DNA from: Fusobacteria bacterium ZRK30
GTDB taxonomy: Bacteria > Fusobacteriota > Fusobacteriia > Fusobacteriales > Fusobacteriaceae
Assembly (NCBI GenBank): GCA_024628785.1
Contig: CP102405.1
Location: forward strand, 1,612,001-1,676,000
Direction of reading: 5' to 3'
DNA: 64,000 bases
The notes beneath the pieces were generated by a model. The model had not been told where the DNA came from, ran no database searches, and saw nothing but the letters and a program-made list of their open reading frames with translations. Below are positions 1 through 9,009 of this stretch, in pieces (within the stretch, counting starts at the first letter, position 1; every line of letters starts with the position of its first letter). The position numbers and the translations under genes are program-made.

Positions 1-61
1 CAAACAAAAACTTATAAAAACTTAAATTGTGCTTGTTTGGATGCAACGTCACGTTGCTTTT
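1..61 (-). repeat. Dispersed intergenic repeat, copy 1 (cut by window edge)
   Basis: Read on the minus strand, this begins right after the stop of the flavoprotein gene. It opens with the palindrome GCAACGTGACGTTGC (43-57), continues with ATCCAAACAAGCACAATT, and runs off the left edge. The closest relatives are at 24149-24239 and 57223-57306. It contains no ORF. By position it also forms the 3' end of the nine-gene operon. A REP- or MITE-like element is likely, but no mobilising enzyme is visible. Confidence 0.7.
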
Positions 62-1666
62 TTATTTTTCCCTTCCGTGGTTATAAGTTGGAAGAATCAT
101 TGGTGAAAATTCCCTGCTCTCTACCCCATTGTTTTTTAGGTCTTTATGATATTTTTTTACGTGATCAAATGTTAAATCTTTGATTTTTATATCTTTAAAA
201 TTTTCCCCAGCATGAATCCCTGCTCTCCGGCCGAAAACAATTATATCCAACAATGAATTTCCCATAAGTCTGTTGGTTCCATGGATACCTCCGGCACATT
301 CACCGGCTACATATAGGTTTTTTATTTTTGTCTGACCATTTTTATCTATCAATAGTCCGCCATTTTGATAGTGGAGGGTTGGATATACTAAAATAGGTTT
401 TTTTCTCATATCCAAACCAAATTTAAGGTACATTCTCATCATTGCAGGAAGTTTTTTCTCAATTGTACCTTCCCCGTGAATCATCTCAATAAGAGGAGTA
501 TCCAGCCATACACCATACCCACCACTAGGAGTAGGAATACCATTTCCTTTTATATTGCACTCTTTAATAATTGCAGAAGCTTCAACATCTCTTGTTTCCA
601 AATGATATACAAACTGTTCCCCGTGGATATTTAGAGGAGTAGCACCTAAACTACGAACTTTTTCTGTAACCAATGCTCCAAAAATTTGAGAGGGATAGGC
701 TACACCGGTAGGGTGGTATTGAATAGTGTCTGCAAAAGCAAGTTCTGCTCCTACCCTGTAACCCATAACAAGTCCGTCAGCAGTGGCACCATAATGGTTG
801 GATGTAGGGAACCCTTGGTAGTGAAGTCTTCCAGCTCCTCCTGTTGCCATTATTACAGTTTTTGCCCTAACTACAAAATTTCGTTTAGTCTCAAGGTCAC
901 AGATAATTGCTCCTGCAGCTTTACCATCGGTATCAAGGAGGAGTTCAATAACTGGAGAAAATTCCAAGACCTCTATCTCTTTATTTCTGACTTCATCTCT
1001 CATGACACGCATTATTTCAGCACCACTGTAATCTGCTGCAGAATGCATTCTTTTTCTCGAAGTACCTCCACCGTGATTAGTAATCATAGTTCCGTCATTT
1101 TCCTTATCAAACATCACACCTAGATCATCTAACCACTTGATTGCAGAGGGAGCATCCTTTACCAGAGTGCTTGCAAGTTCGGGAACATTGGTATAATGTC
1201 CCCCTCCCATGACATCTAAATAGTGTTTTGCAGGAGAATCATTAGGTTTATCTGCCGCCTGAATTCCTCCCTCAGCCATCATTGTATTAGCATCACCAAA
1301 ACGCAATTTAGTGGCAATCAATACTTTAGCTCCTCTGTTATGAGCTTCCAGTGCAGCAGCGGCTCCTGCTCCCCCACCTCCTATGATTAGGATATCAGTA
1401 TCATAATCTATTTTATCCAGATTTATTTGAAAATTTTCAAGTTTACTTTTACCCTCTAAGAGAACCCCTAATTCATTGGGAACCCTGTTTCCTTTATTGA
1501 CTCCGTGCTTCAAATACATAAACCCTTTATCGCTATAATCAGGATGATTTTCATTTAAAACATCTATTTTACCCTCTGGAGACATCCTCGGAAAATTTAT
1601 TCCAATTCTTTGGGAACGTGTCTCTTCTACTTTTTTAGATAATTCCCTCATCTCTGCTGTGTACAT
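62..1666 (-). CDS. Soluble fumarate reductase-like flavoprotein subunit (FrdA/TfrA family)
   Basis: FAD flavoprotein of the succinate dehydrogenase/fumarate reductase family, 534 aa. The dinucleotide-binding GGGGAG lies at about residues 96-101. The catalytic signatures are all present: IQYHPTG, TRDVEASAI, PTLHYQNGG and HGTNRLMGNSLL. The histidine that carries covalent FAD in membrane FrdA/SdhA (SHTVAAEGG) is replaced by Asn here (ANTMMAEGG, about residue 127), so FAD is probably noncovalent, which in this family favours fumarate reduction. About 90 residues precede the FAD fold, and the C-terminus is shorter than in FrdA. The start is the ATG after GGGGAGG; an upstream in-frame ATG contains that site. 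It is the last gene of the hdr-flx operon, and no membrane anchor gene follows. The thiol:fumarate reductase A subunit is the nearest concept. Confidence 0.85.
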   Translation of the reverse strand: MYTAEMRELSKKVEETRSQRIGINFPRMSPEGKIDVLNENHPDYSDKGFMYLKHGVNKGNRVPNELGVLLEGKSKLENFQINLDKIDYDTDILIIGGGGAGAAAALEAHNRGAKVLIATKLRFGDANTMMAEGGIQAADKPNDSPAKHYLDVMGGGHYTNVPELASTLVKDAPSAIKWLDDLGVMFDKENDGTMITNHGGGTSRKRMHSAADYSGAEIMRVMRDEVRNKEIEVLEFSPVIELLLDTDGKAAGAIICDLETKRNFVVRAKTVIMATGGAGRLHYQGFPTSNHYGATADGLVMGYRVGAELAFADTIQYHPTGVAYPSQIFGALVTEKVRSLGATPLNIHGEQFVYHLETRDVEASAIIKECNIKGNGIPTPSGGYGVWLDTPLIEMIHGEGTIEKKLPAMMRMYLKFGLDMRKKPILVYPTLHYQNGGLLIDKNGQTKIKNLYVAGECAGGIHGTNRLMGNSLLDIIVFGRRAGIHAGENFKDIKIKDLTFDHVKKYHKDLKNNGVESREFSPMILPTYNHGREK

Positions 1667-1747
1667 TAAATACCTCCCCATGAATATTAGTTTTATCCTT
1701 TACAATTTTATTTATCTTTAAAGACCTGTAATATCAAAAAATAAAAA

Positions 1748-2428
1748 TTATTTACTGATATCTCTGGAATTATATAATTCTTTTAATTCTTCGACATTTT
1801 TATCCATAACTTCTTTCAGTGATTTATCGTGTTTTCCCGCTGCGATCTCTGCTACTCTATCCTTTAAATGCTCTGTTTTAGGAACAATATATTTACCTGT
1901 AAGACGCCGTGCCAAAAGAGCTACATTATAATGAGTTATCCCAGCAGGACATCTGGATGCACATATTCCACATGATACACAGTCAAAAGATCCGTGTGCA
2001 CATTTTTCAAATTCCCCTCTCTGGGCATGGGCAATATATTGCATAACATTTAAATCTTGAGGGCAGCCATTTGTGCATGAATTACAGCCTATACACTTAT
2101 AAATTTCAGGATAAAATTGTGCCATGGTATCCATGGTAGGTTTAAATTTATCTATATCGTACAGTGGTTTTTCCCCCGGAAAAAACGGAAGCTGTGTAAA
2201 ATACATTCCATCTTCGACCTTTGTCTGGCATGCAAGGGCTATTTTTAACTCCTTATCTCCCTTGACTCTGTAGATAGTAGAACATGCACCGCAGAACCCA
2301 GATCTGCATCCGCACCCTTTAGTTAATTGGTATCCTGCATATTCCATAGAATCCATGATTGTTAAAGTAGAAGGTACAGTGTATTTTTTACCAAATATAT
2401 ATACATCGATCATTTTTTTTTCAGACAT
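1748..2428 (-). CDS. Fumarate reductase-like iron-sulfur subunit (FrdB/TfrB N-terminal type)
   Basis: 226-aa electron-transfer subunit partnering the flavoprotein 81 bp downstream. A plant-type [2Fe-2S] set is visible at Cys41, 46, 49 and 67 (CRSGFCGAC...C). Two CxxCxxCxxxCP motifs follow, at Cys112-122 (CIGCNSCTNGCP) and Cys150-160 (CVSCGICASRCP). This is FrdB/SdhB length. Methanogen TfrB carries a C-terminal HdrB-like CCG domain; here that domain is absent, but a separate hdrB lies in the same operon. The start follows AAGGGGGACATAG. It is probably soluble and would receive electrons from the Hdr/Flx proteins or ferredoxin and pass them to FAD; the exact donor is inferred. Confidence 0.87.
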   Translation of the reverse strand: MSEKKMIDVYIFGKKYTVPSTLTIMDSMEYAGYQLTKGCGCRSGFCGACSTIYRVKGDKELKIALACQTKVEDGMYFTQLPFFPGEKPLYDIDKFKPTMDTMAQFYPEIYKCIGCNSCTNGCPQDLNVMQYIAHAQRGEFEKCAHGSFDCVSCGICASRCPAGITHYNVALLARRLTGKYIVPKTEHLKDRVAEIAAGKHDKSLKEVMDKNVEELKELYNSRDISK

Positions 2429-2470
2429 CTATGTCCCCCTTGCTATTTATTATTTTATAGTAATATTAAA

Positions 2471-3310
2471 TTAATATTCATTTGGAAGTTCCGTGATTTC
2501 GTCACATCTAAATACAGGACCATCTTTACACACGTACTTATCACCTATATTACAACGTCCGCATTTTCCAATTCCGCACTTCATCTTCAATTCCAAAGTA
2601 GTATAAACCTGTTCCTTTTTAAATCCCATCTCCTCCAATGCCTGAAGGGTATACTTTATCATGATAGGCGGTCCACAGACTAAGGCGATCTTATTGTTGT
2701 CAAAGTTTAAAGTTTTTACGAAGTTAGGAACAAAACCTACATGCCCATTCCAATTTTTAGATACGTTATCTACTGTAAGGTGTACAGCAGTTTCTTTTTC
2801 TTTTGGCCAGACATCAAAGATATCATTTGAATGCACTAAATCTCCAGGTGTTCGGGCACCATAAACAATATCTACCACACCGAAATCTTCCCTATTATCC
2901 ATCACATAATTAATTACAGAACGCAATGGAGCTAGCCCTATTCCTCCTCCTATAAAGAGTAAATCTTTATTTTTTAGATCTTCTACTGGGAAATTATTTC
3001 CATAGGGACCCCTTACACCGACTTCAGAACCTGGCTCAAGCTCATGCAAATAATCTGTAACAGTTCCGCATTTTTTGATACTGCATTCTATATACTCCTC
3101 CTGTGTAGGAGAGGATGTTATTGAAAAAATAGCCTCTCCTATTGGGGGTATAGAGATCATAGCACATTGCCCGGGGAGAAATTCAAAGGGTTTTTTCCCA
3201 AAACTATCAACTATTTTAAAAGTAGTAACATCATGTGTGTCTACTCTGACCTCCTTTATAACAGCTATTTGAGGTATCAATGGATCTTGATCATGACAAC
3301 TACAACTCAT
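2471..3310 (-). CDS. flxA: NAD(P)H-binding FAD/[2Fe-2S] flavoprotein (FlxA-like)
   Basis: 279-aa ferredoxin-NADP reductase-type protein related to PyrK and hydrogenase/sulfide dehydrogenase gamma subunits. The FAD site includes AIFSITSSP. The nucleotide site is GGGIGLAPLRSV. Four C-terminal cysteines (KMKCGIGKCGRC...VC) bind a [2Fe-2S] cluster. It would take electrons from NADH and feed the Hdr module, as FlxA does in the Desulfovibrio FlxABCD-HdrABC complex. ATG at 3310 is chosen because AGGCGG lies 8 nt upstream; a GTG at 3319 has no spacing to that site. It overlaps the preceding gene by 11 nt, which suggests translational coupling. Confidence 0.82.
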   Translation of the reverse strand: MSCSCHDQDPLIPQIAVIKEVRVDTHDVTTFKIVDSFGKKPFEFLPGQCAMISIPPIGEAIFSITSSPTQEEYIECSIKKCGTVTDYLHELEPGSEVGVRGPYGNNFPVEDLKNKDLLFIGGGIGLAPLRSVINYVMDNREDFGVVDIVYGARTPGDLVHSNDIFDVWPKEKETAVHLTVDNVSKNWNGHVGFVPNFVKTLNFDNNKIALVCGPPIMIKYTLQALEEMGFKKEQVYTTLELKMKCGIGKCGRCNIGDKYVCKDGPVFRCDEITELPNEY

Positions 3311-4346
3311 TATTTTCACCGCCTAATTTTTTTATTATTTTTACAATGTCTATATGTACCGGGCATCTGTCAACACATCTCCCGCAACCTACACATGAAT
3401 AATCCCCCTTATGATTTTTAGGGTAATAAACAAGTTTATGCATAAATCTCTGTCTTAGTCTCTGCATCTGGGTGGTTCTGGGATTTCCATGGGCCATAAG
3501 TGTAAAATCCGATGACATACATGAGTCCCAGCAGCGAAATTTTTCTCCGTGATTATTTCCCTTGTAATCTTGAAGGTCATAACAGTGACATGTAGGACAG
3601 AGATATGAGCAGGTTCCACAGGCAAGACACCTTTCACTGAATTCATTCCATATCTCTTCCTTGTCAAATATCTCCTGCTGAGTTCCCTTTATCTTGGAAA
3701 GATCTATGTTATTAAATGGAAGATCTTCTAATTTTTCCTGGATATTACTTTTTTCTTTTTCTAAATTTTGAATATCTTTTTCATCTATATCTGTAAAAAG
3801 TTCTTTTGTACTGTCCATCAATTTTTGACCTTTTTCACTCTGAGGTTTCCATATATAGGAATCTCCTACATCCCATGCAGCTACGTCTGCACCTAAAGGC
3901 GCAGATGAAGCATCTATTCCAAAAGAACTGCAAAAGCAAGTGTCTTCAGGATTGGTGCAAGCAAGAGAGATGATGGTTCCTCTATCCCTGTGTTCTCTAT
4001 AATAAGTATCTACAGGTTCTCTTAAAAATATATTATCTAAAAGTTTAAAACTCTTTACATCACAGGGTCTCACACCAAAAATAACGTATTCATCTCCTAT
4101 AGCTTTTACAGCTTTAAGACTTAATTTATTATTTTGATTTTTAAATTTCAAATAAGTTTCTGTCTGAGGAAAAACAAGGTGTTTAGATGAAGTAGTTGTC
4201 CTTACTTTGTCTAAATTAACCTTCTCCCCATCCTTCCAAAGTGAAAAATTAAGTGTTTTATTTTTTTCAATAGGAAGAAATAAATCAAAATCAGTACTGA
4301 TTTTTTGCCATAATTCAGGCAGTTTAGTCTTTAAAATCTTTTTCAT
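3300..4346 (-). CDS. flxB: 4Fe-4S dicluster protein (FlxB-like; AsrA/hydrogenase beta family)
   Basis: 348-aa soluble protein. The N-terminal half has the FGVRPCDVKSFKLLDN motif typical of hydrogenase-beta/anaerobic sulfite reductase A-like proteins. The C-terminal half has two [4Fe-4S] motifs, CLACGTCSYLCP and CVGCGRCVDRCP. It is expected to relay electrons between the NADH flavoprotein FlxA and the other ferredoxin-like subunits. Its ATG overlaps the stop of the upstream gene by one base (TAATG), and GGAGG lies in the upstream gene's last codons. Together with flxC, flxD and flxA it defines the Flx module. AsrA is the main alternative family name, but no asrB or asrC is present. Confidence 0.78.
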   Translation of the reverse strand: MKKILKTKLPELWQKISTDFDLFLPIEKNKTLNFSLWKDGEKVNLDKVRTTTSSKHLVFPQTETYLKFKNQNNKLSLKAVKAIGDEYVIFGVRPCDVKSFKLLDNIFLREPVDTYYREHRDRGTIISLACTNPEDTCFCSSFGIDASSAPLGADVAAWDVGDSYIWKPQSEKGQKLMDSTKELFTDIDEKDIQNLEKEKSNIQEKLEDLPFNNIDLSKIKGTQQEIFDKEEIWNEFSERCLACGTCSYLCPTCHCYDLQDYKGNNHGEKFRCWDSCMSSDFTLMAHGNPRTTQMQRLRQRFMHKLVYYPKNHKGDYSCVGCGRCVDRCPVHIDIVKIIKKLGGENNEL

Positions 4347-5323
4347 TATTTTCCTCCTTTTTTTGAAAATGTATCTGTATCTTCCAGTTTAAATGTAACA
4401 AGTGGTGCCGGAGTTGTAGAATCCATACCGGCATTAAACTCACCATAGACCTCATTTATATCTTTTATTATTTTTCGATTTAGCAGATCAAGGGGAATCC
4501 CGGCAGGACAGACTCTTGCACATTCACCACAATCTACACAACGACCTGCCACATGATAAGCTCTAACGAGATGGAAAAAAGTATCTTCCCCCTCTGTCTT
4601 GGCTTTTCCAGAGACCTCTGCATCTTCATTATCAAATACACATTTCACACAACTGCATGCAGGACAGATATCACGGCATGCATTACATCTGATACACCTT
4701 TGGAATTCTCCCTTCCAAAAATTGTAACGTTGGTCAGGGGACATGGCTTCAATCTCTTCAATTCTCTTAAATCTATCCCCACTATGTTTACTATTTTCTA
4801 CTTCATCACTTAAAAGCTGGTCATAAACCACTGGATTTGGAGAGATACATGTTATGCATTTATCATATTTTATTTCCTCTCCTGAAACATCTATATTCTT
4901 ATTTTTACTGATTAAAGTAAAATTATTTTCATGTTTTTTTATCTCTCTGACTCTTTCATTTAACATTATTTTTTTTACTTTCTCAGGATCGACCATCCCT
5001 TCACAGGGGATCCCATAGAGGACTACATCGTCCCTGTTTATCCTGTTATCTTTTAGGAGCTGGTTAAAAGACGTTGAATCACATCCCTTAATAAAAATCC
5101 CAATCTTATCATGTTTTGTAAGTTCCTTTATAAGAAATTTACTGAGATTGTTTATACAGAATAAATCCCATATCAAAGTATCGGTGTCTTCTGGTTTAGT
5201 GATAAATACCGGATATGAATCGGACCATAGGTCCCCTTTTTTCCAGCCTAAAATTTTGTCTACCTCTTTATCTATAAGAGCCTGTTTTGCAACAGCCCTG
5301 ATTTTTTTAGTTATATTTTCCAT
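4346..5323 (-). CDS. flxC: 4Fe-4S ferredoxin-type protein (FlxC-like)
   Basis: 325-aa iron-sulfur protein. An N-terminal region of F420 dehydrogenase-beta type includes IKGCDSTSFNQLL, YGIPCEGM and CITCISPNP. Two [4Fe-4S] motifs follow, CIRCNACRDICPACSC and CVDCGECARVCPAG. In FlxABCD-HdrABC systems the FlxB and FlxC proteins carry electrons from FlxA toward FlxD. The gene overlaps flxD by 13 nt and flxB by 1 nt, so the four genes are almost certainly co-translated. The SD GAGGG precedes the ATG. The assignment rests on motifs and the gene string; the residues that contact partners cannot be seen from sequence alone. Confidence 0.75.
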   Translation of the reverse strand: MENITKKIRAVAKQALIDKEVDKILGWKKGDLWSDSYPVFITKPEDTDTLIWDLFCINNLSKFLIKELTKHDKIGIFIKGCDSTSFNQLLKDNRINRDDVVLYGIPCEGMVDPEKVKKIMLNERVREIKKHENNFTLISKNKNIDVSGEEIKYDKCITCISPNPVVYDQLLSDEVENSKHSGDRFKRIEEIEAMSPDQRYNFWKGEFQRCIRCNACRDICPACSCVKCVFDNEDAEVSGKAKTEGEDTFFHLVRAYHVAGRCVDCGECARVCPAGIPLDLLNRKIIKDINEVYGEFNAGMDSTTPAPLVTFKLEDTDTFSKKGGK

Positions 5324-5775
5324 CTGGCATCCCTCAACTTTTTATTTGGTCCAAGCTTATAAACATCTTCCAATATATCGTTCATCACAGTTGCAAACTT
5401 ATTTCCCTCTGCTGCCGAGATCCAATCGACTTTAAAACGTTCTTTTTCTACTCCTATATATTCAGTTAAATTTGTTATGAGTGAAAATCGACGTCTTGTA
5501 TGATAATTTCCTGTAGAATAATGGCAGTCCCCTGGATGACACCCGGCTATTACTACACCATCAGCACCATTTTGAAATGCCCGAAGTACAAAATTTATAT
5601 TTACTCTGCAAGAGCATGGGACACGTATGATTTTTATGTTAGCAGGATATTTTAACCTGCTTGTCCCAGCCAGATCAGCCCCTGCATAACTGCACCAGTT
5701 ACAGCAGAATGCAACTATTAATGGTTTAAACTCCTCATTTTTATTGACTACATTGGTATTGGTATCTAATGACAT
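5311..5775 (-). CDS. flxD: MvhD/FlpD-type [2Fe-2S] linker protein (FlxD)
   Basis: 154-aa protein of the MvhD/FlpD family, which docks electron-input modules onto HdrA. Characteristic cysteines are visible in FCCNWCSYAGADLAG, RVPCSCR and IAGCHPGDCHY, and the family ending TGNYHTRRR is present. In methanogens MvhD joins hydrogenase to HdrA; with FlxABC beside it, it should instead link NADH oxidation to HdrA. Its start overlaps the hdrA stop by 10 nt, with GGAGG about 10 nt before the ATG. No hydrogenase large-subunit gene is nearby, which supports NADH rather than H2 as the electron source. Confidence 0.85.
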   Translation of the reverse strand: MSLDTNTNVVNKNEEFKPLIVAFCCNWCSYAGADLAGTSRLKYPANIKIIRVPCSCRVNINFVLRAFQNGADGVVIAGCHPGDCHYSTGNYHTRRRFSLITNLTEYIGVEKERFKVDWISAAEGNKFATVMNDILEDVYKLGPNKKLRDARWKI

Positions 5776-7748
5776 ATTGCATCCACCTCCGCTAAGATCT
5801 GTTTATTTGTAAAACCTTTGAGGTCTATTGCACCTGGCCGGCAGGTAACGGTACACCCTCCACAGCCGTGACAGAGAGCTTCATTTACATCAGCTACTAC
5901 TTTTTTAATTTTTTTCCCATGATCATCGATCTCTATATTTTTATAAGAGATGGCATCGTATGGACACATCTCTGTACATGCAAGGCACCCGCTGCATAGA
6001 GATTCATCTACTGCAGAGACACAGGGATTATTAACAAGTTTTGATTTGTTTAAAAGACCAATAACTTTTGCAGCAGCAGCACTTGACTGGGCTACAGTTT
6101 CAGGAATATCTTTGGGTCCCTGACAGGCTCCAGCCAGATATATCCCTGCTGATGCTGTTTCTACAGGACGAAGTTTCGGATGAGCTTCTGTAAAAAAGTT
6201 ATTAATATCGGTACTGATATTAAGTTTTCTTTTTAGGTCTATAGCATCACTTTTAGCCTTTGTAGCAGCAGCCAATACAACCATATCTGCATCTATCACA
6301 AGAGTTTCACCACTCATGGTGTCCACTCCATGAACCATAAGTTTTTTTCCTTCTGGGAAAATTTTTCCAACCATTCCTTTAATATACTGGACTCCGTATT
6401 TTTCTACTGCTCTCCTTTGAAATTCATCAAAATTCTTTCCGGGAGTACGTACATCGATATAAAATACATATGCCTCTATATCAGGATATTTTTCCTTTAT
6501 CAACATGGAATGTTTAGCGGTATACATACAACAAATTTTTGAACAATATGATTTACCTCTTTCAGTTTTATCTCTGGAACCGACACACTGTATAAACACT
6601 ACTTTTTTTGGCTTTTCTCCATCAGATGGACGTAAAAACTTTCCGTTTGTCGGTCCGGCAGCATTGGTGATCCTTTCAAATTCAAGAGATGTAATTACAT
6701 CTGGATGATCGTATTGGTATTCTCCAAATTTATTTAAATCAATGATATCGTAACCGCTGGCAACTACTATAGCACCATATTCTTCAGTTATTATTTCGTC
6801 TTTATCATCAAATTTAATAGCATTTGACGGACATAATTTTTCACACAAACCGCATTTTCCTGTTTTTAATTTAATACACTCATCTGTATCGATTACTGGT
6901 ACATTGGGAACAGCCTGGGCAAATGGGATATAGACTGCACCTCTATTTTTAAGCCCTTCTTCAAATTCACTTTTAGCTTTTTTAGAAGGACATTTTTCAG
7001 TACATATTCGACACCCGGTGCACTTGTCCATATCAACATAACGAGCTTTTTTCTTTATCTGGACATTGAAATTACCCACATAACCACTAATTTTTTCAAC
7101 TTCACTATAGGTGTGAAGAGTTATATTTGGATGTTTTGCAGCATCTACCATTTTTGGTGTCAAGATACATGCTGAACAATCCAGTGTAGGAAATGTTTTA
7201 TCCAATTGTGCCATCTTTCCACCGATACTAGGTGTTTTCTCTACAATGTCTACCTTATATCCAGCATCTGCAATATCCAAAGCAGACTGTATACCAGCTA
7301 TTCCACCACCAATTATCAGAGCTTTTTTTACTACATCTATCTCTCCTGGAACCAGCTCGCTGTTCAAAGTAACCTTAGCTACTGCTGCTCTCGTGAGAGC
7401 TATAGCTTTTTCGGTTCCAGCTTCCTTATCCTTATGAACCCAGGAGCACTGTTCCCTTATATTGGCAATTTCAACTAAATATGGATTTATCCCAGCTTCC
7501 TCTGCAGCTCTACGAAATGTATTTTCATGCATCCTAGGAGAACATGCTGCAACTACAACCCGGTCTAAGTTGTGTTTATCTATAACTTCCTTCATCATAT
7601 TTTGCCCAATCTCAGAACACATATACTGATAATCTGCAGCATATGCAACTCCTGGCATTTTTTTTGCTTCTTCTACAACCTGTTTTACATCGACAGTAGC
7701 GGCTATATTAGAACCGCACCAGCATACAAAAACTCCAATTTTTCGCAA
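5766..7748 (-). CDS. hdrA: Heterodisulfide reductase subunit A-like bifurcating flavoprotein
   Basis: 660-aa HdrA. The N-terminal region carries CWCGSNIAATVDV. The FAD site is IIGGGIAGIQSALDIADAG, with SIGGKMAQLDKTFPTLDCSAC just after it. There are four ferredoxin-type motifs: CTGCRICTEKCP, CGLCEKLCP, CSGCLACTEMCP and CHGCGGCTVTCRPG. HdrA is the flavin site where electron bifurcation occurs in Hdr complexes. The start chosen is TTG at 7748, spaced 6 nt from AAGGAGGT; a longer in-frame version begins inside that SD. It lies between hdrC and flxD. The protein has one complete HdrA unit and no fused MvhD. Confidence 0.88.
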   Translation of the reverse strand: MRKIGVFVCWCGSNIAATVDVKQVVEEAKKMPGVAYAADYQYMCSEIGQNMMKEVIDKHNLDRVVVAACSPRMHENTFRRAAEEAGINPYLVEIANIREQCSWVHKDKEAGTEKAIALTRAAVAKVTLNSELVPGEIDVVKKALIIGGGIAGIQSALDIADAGYKVDIVEKTPSIGGKMAQLDKTFPTLDCSACILTPKMVDAAKHPNITLHTYSEVEKISGYVGNFNVQIKKKARYVDMDKCTGCRICTEKCPSKKAKSEFEEGLKNRGAVYIPFAQAVPNVPVIDTDECIKLKTGKCGLCEKLCPSNAIKFDDKDEIITEEYGAIVVASGYDIIDLNKFGEYQYDHPDVITSLEFERITNAAGPTNGKFLRPSDGEKPKKVVFIQCVGSRDKTERGKSYCSKICCMYTAKHSMLIKEKYPDIEAYVFYIDVRTPGKNFDEFQRRAVEKYGVQYIKGMVGKIFPEGKKLMVHGVDTMSGETLVIDADMVVLAAATKAKSDAIDLKRKLNISTDINNFFTEAHPKLRPVETASAGIYLAGACQGPKDIPETVAQSSAAAAKVIGLLNKSKLVNNPCVSAVDESLCSGCLACTEMCPYDAISYKNIEIDDHGKKIKKVVADVNEALCHGCGGCTVTCRPGAIDLKGFTNKQILAEVDAICH

Positions 7749-7781
7749 CTTTATACCTCCTTGCAAGATAATAACCTATAT

Positions 7782-8195
7782 TTATTTACTGTATTTACGA
7801 AGCGCACTTACAACAGCCTGTTGTGGCATTTTTTGGTCTGTCATTAACTGACCTATATTTTGAACTTTTAATCTGTCATTTCCTTTTTGTCTCAAGTTGA
7901 TAAGGCGTATAGCCTCCATTAGTTTAGCCAGGTCAACTCCCCTGGGGCAACGAGCTGCACAGGTAAAGCACGATGCACAGCTCCAGATTGTTTTACTCTG
8001 AATAACCTTATCAAACTGGCCTAATTGAAGGTGCCTTAATATTTGATGAGGAAGTATATCCATCTCTGTAATTGCCGGACAGCCTGCTGTACATTTTCCA
8101 CACTGCATGCAGTCATTGATCATCTCATTGCTTATTTTTTTTATTTGTAAGATATCTTTTTCATATTTATCGGGAATAATTTTTGTTCTAGTCAT
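7782..8195 (-). CDS. hdrC: Heterodisulfide reductase subunit C-like 4Fe-4S protein
   Basis: 137-aa small ferredoxin-like HdrC with two [4Fe-4S] motifs, CMQCGKCTAGCP and CASCFTCAARCPRGVD, in a family of normally 130-190 aa. It passes electrons from HdrA to the HdrB active site. It has no transmembrane segment, so this is the soluble HdrABC type rather than membrane HdrDE. AGGAGGCGG precedes the ATG. It is 25 bp after hdrB and 33 bp before hdrA, all on the minus strand. The physiological acceptor is not a CoM-CoB heterodisulfide in such a bacterium; the neighbouring fumarate reductase genes suggest fumarate. Confidence 0.87.
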   Translation of the reverse strand: MTRTKIIPDKYEKDILQIKKISNEMINDCMQCGKCTAGCPAITEMDILPHQILRHLQLGQFDKVIQSKTIWSCASCFTCAARCPRGVDLAKLMEAIRLINLRQKGNDRLKVQNIGQLMTDQKMPQQAVVSALRKYSK

Positions 8196-8220
8196 TTTTC
8201 CGCCTCCTAATAAAAAATAA

Positions 8221-9009
8221 TTATTTCACATTTAAAGCTTCGGCTAAAAGTTCTGTAAAATAAACAACAGATATATTATTGGCCTTAGCTTCGTGACTGT
8301 TCTCTAGATTATATTTACATAGAGGACATGCAGTTACGATCTCTTGAATTTTATTTGTGACAGCAGATTTTATAATGTTATTTGTCATCTCTTCTGTTAT
8401 AGATTTATTTTCGGTCACCAGATATCCTCCGCAGCACTCTGTCCTGTAGGGATATTTTATAGCTTTACCTCCTAATGCATCTATAAAATTTTCAATAATA
8501 ACAGGATTTTCTGAATCATCAAATTTCATATCTTTCTCTGGTCTGAGAAGGAGACATCCATAATAAGCTCCTATTTTACGGTCATTGAGAGATACTTTTA
8601 CTTTTTCAGATAATTTTTCAAATCCATAATCATCCCTTATCATCTCTAAAAAATGAATGACCTCTCCATCTCCATTGTAATTATTTTCAAGCTGGAGATA
8701 ATTGTTGACCTTGTCCCTGACTTCAATTTTATCCTTCATATCTTTATTGACCCTTTTAATAACATGATGACAGGCAGAACAAAGAGTCACCAGTTTTTCA
8801 CCTTTTTCCTGTGCTGCTGCAAGACTTCTAACGGAAGATAGTTTTGTAACTATCTCATCTTCTCCCATTGGATATACTGCGCCGCAGCACTGCCAATCTT
8901 TTTGTTCTATCAATTCAATCCCCAATTCATTGGCTGAATCCAGAGCAAATTTTTCAAGTTCCTGTGCTTTTGTTTTTAAGGTACATCCCGGATAATAGCT
9001 ATACTTCAT
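8221..9009 (-). CDS. hdrB: Heterodisulfide reductase subunit B-like CCG-domain protein
   Basis: 262-aa HdrB. Two cysteine-rich CCG domains are visible: YYPGCTLK...WQCCGAVYP plus CSACHH, and YYGCLLLRP...RTECCGGYL plus TACPLCKYN. In methanogens these bind the two noncubane [4Fe-4S] clusters that split heterodisulfide; in bacteria HdrB-like proteins act on other thiols or as electron relays. It is the first main gene of the operon. The ATG at 9009 has only a weak SD of its own (AAGG about 13 nt away). It overlaps the stop of a 15-codon upstream frame that has a strong SD, so coupling is possible. Confidence 0.87.
   Translation of the reverse strand: MKYSYYPGCTLKTKAQELEKFALDSANELGIELIEQKDWQCCGAVYPMGEDEIVTKLSSVRSLAAAQEKGEKLVTLCSACHHVIKRVNKDMKDKIEVRDKVNNYLQLENNYNGDGEVIHFLEMIRDDYGFEKLSEKVKVSLNDRKIGAYYGCLLLRPEKDMKFDDSENPVIIENFIDALGGKAIKYPYRTECCGGYLVTENKSITEEMTNNIIKSAVTNKIQEIVTACPLCKYNLENSHEAKANNISVVYFTELLAEALNVK

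Noticed and set aside
686-1123. 145-codon plus-strand frame antisense to the flavoprotein gene
   Set aside because: It has Cys/Ser-rich composition with no SD and lies wholly opposite a well-supported conserved gene; a shadow frame.
2471-3310. PyrK of dihydroorotate dehydrogenase
   Set aside because: Motifs fit, but no pyrD is adjacent and the gene sits inside the Flx-Hdr string.
3300-5323. Anaerobic sulfite reductase asrA/asrC genes
   Set aside because: The FlxB-like protein resembles AsrA, but there is no siroheme sulfite reductase gene nearby and hdr genes flank the cluster.
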